DNA of 64,000 bases from Rhynchospora pubera (taxonomy: Eukaryota > Streptophyta > Magnoliopsida > Poales > Cyperaceae): contig CM051460.1 in the NCBI GenBank assembly GCA_028095005.1, positions 149,663,461 to 149,727,460 on the forward strand, given 5' to 3'. The position numbers were made by a program, and so were the translations under genes. Shown here one piece after another: positions 58,641-64,000 of the stretch (the first letter of the stretch is position 1; every line of letters begins with the position of its first letter). Under the pieces are notes generated by a model, which saw nothing but the letters and a program-made list of their open reading frames with translations, ran no database searches and was not told the DNA's origin.

Positions 58641-58806
58641 GGTCCCGTTTGGATCGCATGGGATAATGAAAATAGGAGGAATAGTTTCTTTCTAGACGTA
58701 AATTTATTATAAACAATCCAAACTCTTTACAAAATTACACACTTCTCAATATTTTCCGACTAGGAATAGGCTATTTCTCTTATTCCTAAGCAATCAAAAC
58801 GGAGCC
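58641..58806. mobile_element. MITE (166 bp), GGTCCCGTTTGGATCGC ends
   Basis: Left GGTCCCGTTTGGATCGC, inverted right GGCTCCGTTTTGATTGC, with a 3-bp duplication AAC on both sides. No coding content. Confidence 0.75.
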
Positions 58807-58821
58807 AACGAGTCATATGTA

Positions 58822-58965
58822 GGGCTCCGTTTGGATAGGTGTGGGAAGAAGGGAAGAAAGGAAGAAGTGGGAAGAAGTATTGGAAAGTGTGTAACTTTGT
58901 GAAGAGTTTGAATTGTTTATAATTTTTTTTTTCTTTCTTCCTTCTTCCTCCTTCTCCTTCTTCTT
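58822..58965. mobile_element. Truncated copy of the GGGTGCGTTTGGATAG MITE
   Basis: Matches 41984-42115 from GGGCTCCGTTTGGATAGGTG through TTTGTGAAGAGTTTGAATTG but lacks the right terminal repeat. The overlapping minus-strand frame is spurious. Confidence 0.75.
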
Positions 58966-59803
58966 ACTCCAGCTCGAATTTTGAGAGAATTCACAAATTA
59001 TCAATGTTTGAAGTGTTAATTTGTTTAATGTGACCTTGACTGAGGCCAGAGTTCCCATATTATTTATTATTAACGGCGCATTTTCAAGATTGGCAGTGCT
59101 TATAAGCACATAATCACGGACTAAAACAAGAGTATAAATTATGCGGTGTAATTGTGCTAGAGAGAGAGTGCCTAAATATTATCTTAACGCAATCCCGAAT
59201 ATTTATCGTCTAATATTTGGACTCATATGAACATTTCGACAAATAAAACAACATGTCGGCGTCGATCACGAGCCGATCAATGCATCTTTGGCCTAATTTT
59301 AGTTGAGTAAGAGTAAGAGGATGTGTTTATTTATAGTTTTACTAGATCTTGTCATTAGTGAAATCTGCACTATTTTGTCTTTCGCTACGTAATTATCAAA
59401 AGAACTGGATACCCATGTTCAAATTGTGTGATGAGGGTTGAAGCGTGGCATTATCTCGTGCTTTGATCTTGTCATTAAGAATAAATTAAGCCCATTGATA
59501 TAAAGATTTGCAAATTTGCTAATCTTGTGGCAACAGTTAGGATTGAAATCTCTAGCTGAACGTTTTTCTGACAGCTTGTTGGTCTACACTTAGAAAATTT
59601 TGATATGTTAGGCCACATATTACAACAAGATTGAAATCATTCATTTTTAGCTTAAATAATTCTCAAAAAATTAATTAAAGTTAATCTGGCATAAAACTTT
59701 AGATTTGGAATGTGGTCAGCATCTGCGGATTTGGATAGTACTAAATATATTATTAGTAGTTCAATCTAGCCTCTAAAACTTTAGGTGAAGTCACTAATTA
59801 AGG
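58966..59803. other. AT-rich intergenic DNA, nothing recognised
   Basis: No coding frame, repeat boundary or RNA gene seen. Confidence 0.4.
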
Positions 59804-59960
59804 GGCTGTTTGGATCGCTTATGAATAAGAGGAATAACATATTTCTAGACGGAAAATATTAGAAAGTGTGTAACTTTGTGAAGAGTTTAGATGGTTAGGA
59901 ATAAATTTTCATCTAAAAAAAGACTATTCCTTTTATTCCTAAGTGATCAAAATGGCCCCC
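59804..59960. mobile_element. MITE (about 157 bp), GGGCTGTTTGGATCGCTTA ends
   Basis: Left GGGCTGTTTGGATCGCTTA, inverted right GGGCCATTTTGATCACTTA, probable 3-bp duplication AAG. Related to 58641-58806 by ends and by the AAAGTGTGTAACTTTGTGAA core. Confidence 0.7.
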
Positions 59961-60160
59961 AAGTGACTGCTTTATGTACCAAACTGGTTGCATGCGTTTA
60001 ATGGATGCAGGCATCCCACTTGGGATGCTATTATAAAAAAAAAAAAGTTCAATCTAGCTGTCTGAACCTTGATTTTTTTCTAAAAAAAAAAGAACCTCAA
60101 TACCTAAATAATTGCGTATTTGGGTGTGTAGGCCCATTATTTGCGCTTCTGTTTTTGATT

Positions 60161-61513
60161 TGACCGAAAAATTTAAGAATAATACTAAAATAATATAATC
60201 CATTAAAATTAATATCAATATAAATATTTTTTTAAATAGTATCACGAGATCGGAACCCCAGATTCCGAACGCAAGATCGGAATTTTGGATTCCGACCTTA
60301 GCTTTTTTAAATTTTTTATATATTATTTATTTATTTATTTATTAATTAGTTAATTAATTAGAAAAATAGATAATATATTGTAAAAATATTGAAAAAATAT
60401 GAAAAATCAGGAATAATTAAATTAAATTTTATATGTAATTTAGTATTTTTTGGGAAATAAAATTTATTTAATTAAAAAATGAATAATTAAGTATAAATTT
60501 TTAATTAATTTACATTAAAATATAAATTTTTAATGTATTTTCCTTTGCATATATTATTTCCATATTATATATTAAACAATCATGTCGATTCTCATGATCA
60601 AGGAAGCACTTTCTGGATTGCGTTAGAAAGGAATCACACGAGGTTGATGTTTTACCGAGACAGAGAAGAAAGACTAAATTCACTTGATTTACTTCATTTC
60701 CCTTTTTAATGATTAATTTATGATTTTAAAAACGTTTTTAGTAGTTTAGAGTGGTTTTTAGGTTTGCAAACTTTCAAAGTGGATTTTGGAGGTCCAGAGA
60801 GCGTTTTTTGGCTTCGAAAATGGTCGTTAAGGGGTTTCACCCCGGTAAAACGTGTAGATCTCGTCGACAGCTTTCCGGAATGTGCTCGTTTGCCCCAAAC
60901 GGACCTTCCTATCAAAAGTTATGTCTGTTTAAAGTTTCAATGTTCAAGTTATGCCTTTGTATTCCTACAAATGCAGAAAGGATTAATAAAATTTTGAACA
61001 TTCTGAAAAGATTATGCCTTTGTATCCCTGCAAATTCTGAAAATTTATAATCCTTTCTAAATGGTACAATTCATTTAATTAAATAAGTTATAAAAATTTA
61101 TATTTTAATTAAAAATTTATACTTAATTATTCATTTTTTAATTAAATAAATTAATTAAAAGGAAAATAAATTTAATTTCCAAAAAAATACTAAATTACAT
61201 ATAAAAGTTAATTTAATTATTCCTGATTTTTTCATATTTTTTCAATATTTTTAAAATATATTATCTATTTTTAATTAATTAACTAATTAATAAACTAAAT
61301 AAATAAATAAATAAATAATATATAAAAAATTAAAAAAGCTACGATCGGAATCCGGGATTCCGATCTTAGCTAAGGTTGGAATCCAAGATTTTTCATTGCG
61401 TTCGGAATCTGGGATTCCGATATCATGATACTATTTAAAAAATATTATTATATTGATATTAATTTTAATGGATTATATTATTTTAGTATTATTTTTAAAT
61501 TTTTCGGCTGATT
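60161..61513. mobile_element. Foldback element with about 350-430 bp arms
   Basis: The outer arms are reverse complements: CCGAAAAATTTAAGAATAAT on the left against ATTATTTTTAAATTTTTCGG on the right. Each arm carries GGATTCCGA-type blocks and a long AT tract with (ATTT)n. The left arm runs to about 60530 and the right starts about 61070. The 0.5-kb centre has no recognisable gene. The target duplication was not found. Confidence 0.75.
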
Positions 61514-62263
61514 TGACCTCCCAATTTCTGGGCTGGACATCCAAAATCCAGGCTATTCGCTTGAAGCCTCGCAGTCGCAGTTGAATTAGGATGCATTTTA
61601 CAACCAACCCGGGTTTGAATTTTTTTTTTTTTTTTTTTATCTGGGTGGCTGTCATGGGCTCATGGCCTTCTACTTTCTAACTCACCAAATAAATCTCCCT
61701 ATTTTGTTAAATTGTGAGGTTTGGGTCCTTTTTGTGCTTTTGTATCTTCAGAAATCAGACATATCCTTTTTTTTTTTTCTTTCTTTCATTTTTCATTGTT
61801 CTTTCTCACGTTGCTTCGAATTTCTTTTATGTAGGTTTCCAATTTTCAAATATTTGATCATTTTTTTTCTTATTTTGTTTATAAGTCAAATTAATGCTGT
61901 GTTCAAATACCTAAAATATGCTAAAAAATCTAAAGCATGGACAAAAGCTATTTGAATGCGGAGTCCAGAATGCATGCGTTAAGAATGAATTATCAACACG
62001 CGTGTTTAAATTGTATTATGTATTTGAAATAAAAAAATATATATGTTGAGCGACTATCTGTATGCATCGAGATTAGCATAATTTGCGAACACATGTATTC
62101 GGATAATAGGAATAAAATTATTAAGTATTGAAACGAAAATGTTATTTTCAAAGAATTAAAAATTTGGGGGGGGGGGGGAACTTTTGCTTCAGTCGTACTC
62201 ATCTTTAAACTCTCTTTTAAACCTTTTTTTAGTAAAATCTCTTGTAGTTGTAGGCCTCTTATT
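61514..62263. other. Intergenic DNA, nothing recognised
   Basis: AT- and T-rich DNA with T-runs at 61620 and 61770 and a G-run at 62167-62178. No gene seen. Confidence 0.4.
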
Positions 62264-62402
62264 GGGTGCGTTTGGATAGGTGTGGGAAAAAAGAAAGAAG
62301 AGAAAAAGTGAAAAAAGTATTGGAAAATGTGTAATTTTGTGAAGAGTTTGAATTATTTATAATTTTTTTCTTTATCTTTCTTCCAACTATCCAAACGCAC
62401 CC
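62264..62402. mobile_element. MITE with perfect GGGTGCGTTTGGATAG ends (139 bp)
   Basis: Left GGGTGCGTTTGGATAGG, right CTATCCAAACGCACCC, with a 3-bp duplication ATT on both sides. Same family as 41984 and 58822. Confidence 0.88.
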
Positions 62403-64000
62403 ATTCAAAAGTAGACAAAGTGCATCGTCAGTGGTTCCCATCTCATCATAGAAACATACGTTATGAAAGAATGTCCCCGGGACGAATTATCTTTACAAAA
62501 AAAACACAAAACTTAGAAAGTGAACATGTGTTCCTGTGTTACTGGTGGAAACAATATTCTCTCTCTCTCTCAAAAAAAAAAAGAAACAATATTCATATCA
62601 TCAGAAAAAATGAATAAGAAAAGACTAAATTGCAAAAAAAAAAAAAAAAAAAAAGTGGGGGAGCTGGAGGACCCTACCCAATTAAGTGCCTCCTCACACT
62701 CCATCATTAAAAATGGGAGCGATGATGGCTTTAATCATATCACACAAAAGAACAAACATGCCTACTCAAAAAGGAGCGCTTGGAGGGGACACAACACACA
62801 AGCCACCCAAAAGCGTGAAGGAGGCAAACAAAGCCTATTAACTTTTCCGGCCTCGGCGTAAAGACCCTTTCATGAGTTACATATCCCTATTTTATAGATT
62901 CACACTTGTCTTCATGCGATAATAAATTATATGTTGGTTTTTTTTACCAAAGCCCTTGCAATATTTTTATTTAATGATTTGAGGAATATTTTGTAGATGT
63001 CTGTACGTACACAATATTTTGTGACTTTTTAATGTAAAATATTTCTTTAGTATAGTGTATTTTCCGTGGGAGTTCCCTTTTTGTTCAAACCGATATTACT
63101 TAGAAATTACATAATGAGGTTTGGAACTAATTTTTGCAATAATAAGAGCAACTATCAAATGACTGTCTGTGATTATTATATTTTGACACTAGTCTGTAGG
63201 CTCTTGTATATTCTTATCGTTCAAAAAAAAATAAAATAAATAAAACATGATCCATATTTAAAGATTAATTATTTAATTTTTAAAATTTCAAATAACAAAA
63301 GTATATAAAGTTATAAACTATTAATTTTGTTTTTACATATACAAAATAAATACAAAAATATAATGTTATTTTAGAATAATATCTAACATCTCGAAAAATA
63401 AACGATCTTTTGTAATTATTTGATCGGCGCATTGGCCTTTACCTGTTGATATTTTAATTGCCACATGGAAAGTTAAATTGAATAAATTGCGTGAACTAAT
63501 AATACTCCTTGTGGCATACAACAAGATCAATATTTCGTTAGATTTTCTAATTTGAAATTTATAACATTATAGAAACATAAGGTATTATCATTACGTCCCA
63601 CAAAAAAAATGCAAGTTTGTACCTTGTTATAAATTAGGATAAGGATAACTACTTAAAAAAAAAGGTAATGTTAAACGTCTATATGTGCTTTGAAATATCA
63701 AACTTGAATGGGTATGAGTGGAAAAAGAAACGGAGCGTCATGATTCTCGCATATGCATCATAATGGCAGACCAAGTGATGCATTGGTAGAGTGCATCCAT
63801 TCCCTCATGCCCCCTCGTTCTGCTTCATCTATATAGGTTACCAAGGGAAACACTAAAATGCCAAGTTGTAGTAGTTGTGCCAGAACTGAAGGCGATGGAG
63901 GTAGTGTATATGAATAGTTAAATTTTGAATCTTCTTTATTTTTTTTTTATTTTTTCTTTGGCACTGTAACAATCTGATAAATTGATTGTTTGCATGGTAT
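62403..64000. other. Intergenic DNA, possible gene start at the right edge
   Basis: Short frames at 62420-62861 run through homopolymers and are not convincing. Near the edge, TCTATATAGG at 63829 is a plausible TATA box and an ATG at 63895 follows, but only a few codons precede a stop or a possible GAG|GTAGTG donor, and the window ends before it can be judged. Confidence 0.35.

Noticed and set aside
62520..62861. 113-codon + frame near the right edge
   Set aside because: It runs through long A-runs and low-complexity sequence, lacks family features and has no plausible promoter.

Overview
This is nuclear DNA from a flowering plant, most likely a eudicot. It is AT-rich, its genes carry GT-AG introns, and it is dense in Copia, hAT, Mutator-like, Helitron and LINE sequence. 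The species cannot be fixed from the window. Only three genes look intact. CDC73/parafibromin of the Paf1 complex lies on + in five exons (9311-11818, 401 aa). PYRR, the plastid pyrimidine reductase of riboflavin synthesis, lies on + in nine exons (20970-25030, 609 aa). A small DIR1-like lipid-transfer protein lies on - (57942-58256, 104 aa). They belong to unrelated pathways (transcription elongation, vitamin B2 synthesis, secreted lipid binding), and nothing suggests co-regulation.

Layout. 1-9.3 kb: the edge of a reverse-oriented Copia LTR, two hAT-type elements with exact 8-bp target duplications, an AT-rich minisatellite, a LINE 3' end and a foldback MITE. 9.3-12.4 kb: CDC73. 13-19.6 kb: MITEs, an aspartic-protease fragment, Copia relics and a 3.7-kb Helitron with recognisable ends. 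20.6-25 kb: PYRR. 25-36 kb: repeats, a three-exon gene-like unit I cannot name, and a zinc-finger ORF with one stop and one frameshift behind a striking CGCG-rich hairpin. 35.6-56.3 kb: a duplicated and broken block in the order PYRR head, CDC73 tail, aspartic-protease pseudogene, second PYRR head, second protease fragment. 57.9-64 kb: the lipid-transfer gene followed by MITEs and a 1.35-kb foldback.

The protease pseudogene shows a readable series of insertions. A 5'-truncated LINE sits at its stop codon. A hAT element carrying the relic of a transposase C-terminus entered one exon (8-bp duplication AGTAGCCC). A 9.6-kb Copia-type element then entered the hAT (5-bp duplication ATATA). A nearby protease copy at 55.9 kb preserves the unfilled hAT site. 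The two 1760-bp LTRs of the Copia element differ at about six positions by eye, yet its interior has no usable pol frame, which points to recent movement in trans of a long-dead element.

The main observations for follow-up are the CDC73-protease-PYRR block duplication with its fused junction, a 124-bp palindromic segment kept almost unchanged in front of all three PYRR heads, the CGCG hairpin, and the young Copia element with a decayed interior. All identifications come from reading the sequence and recalled family features. No database search was run.
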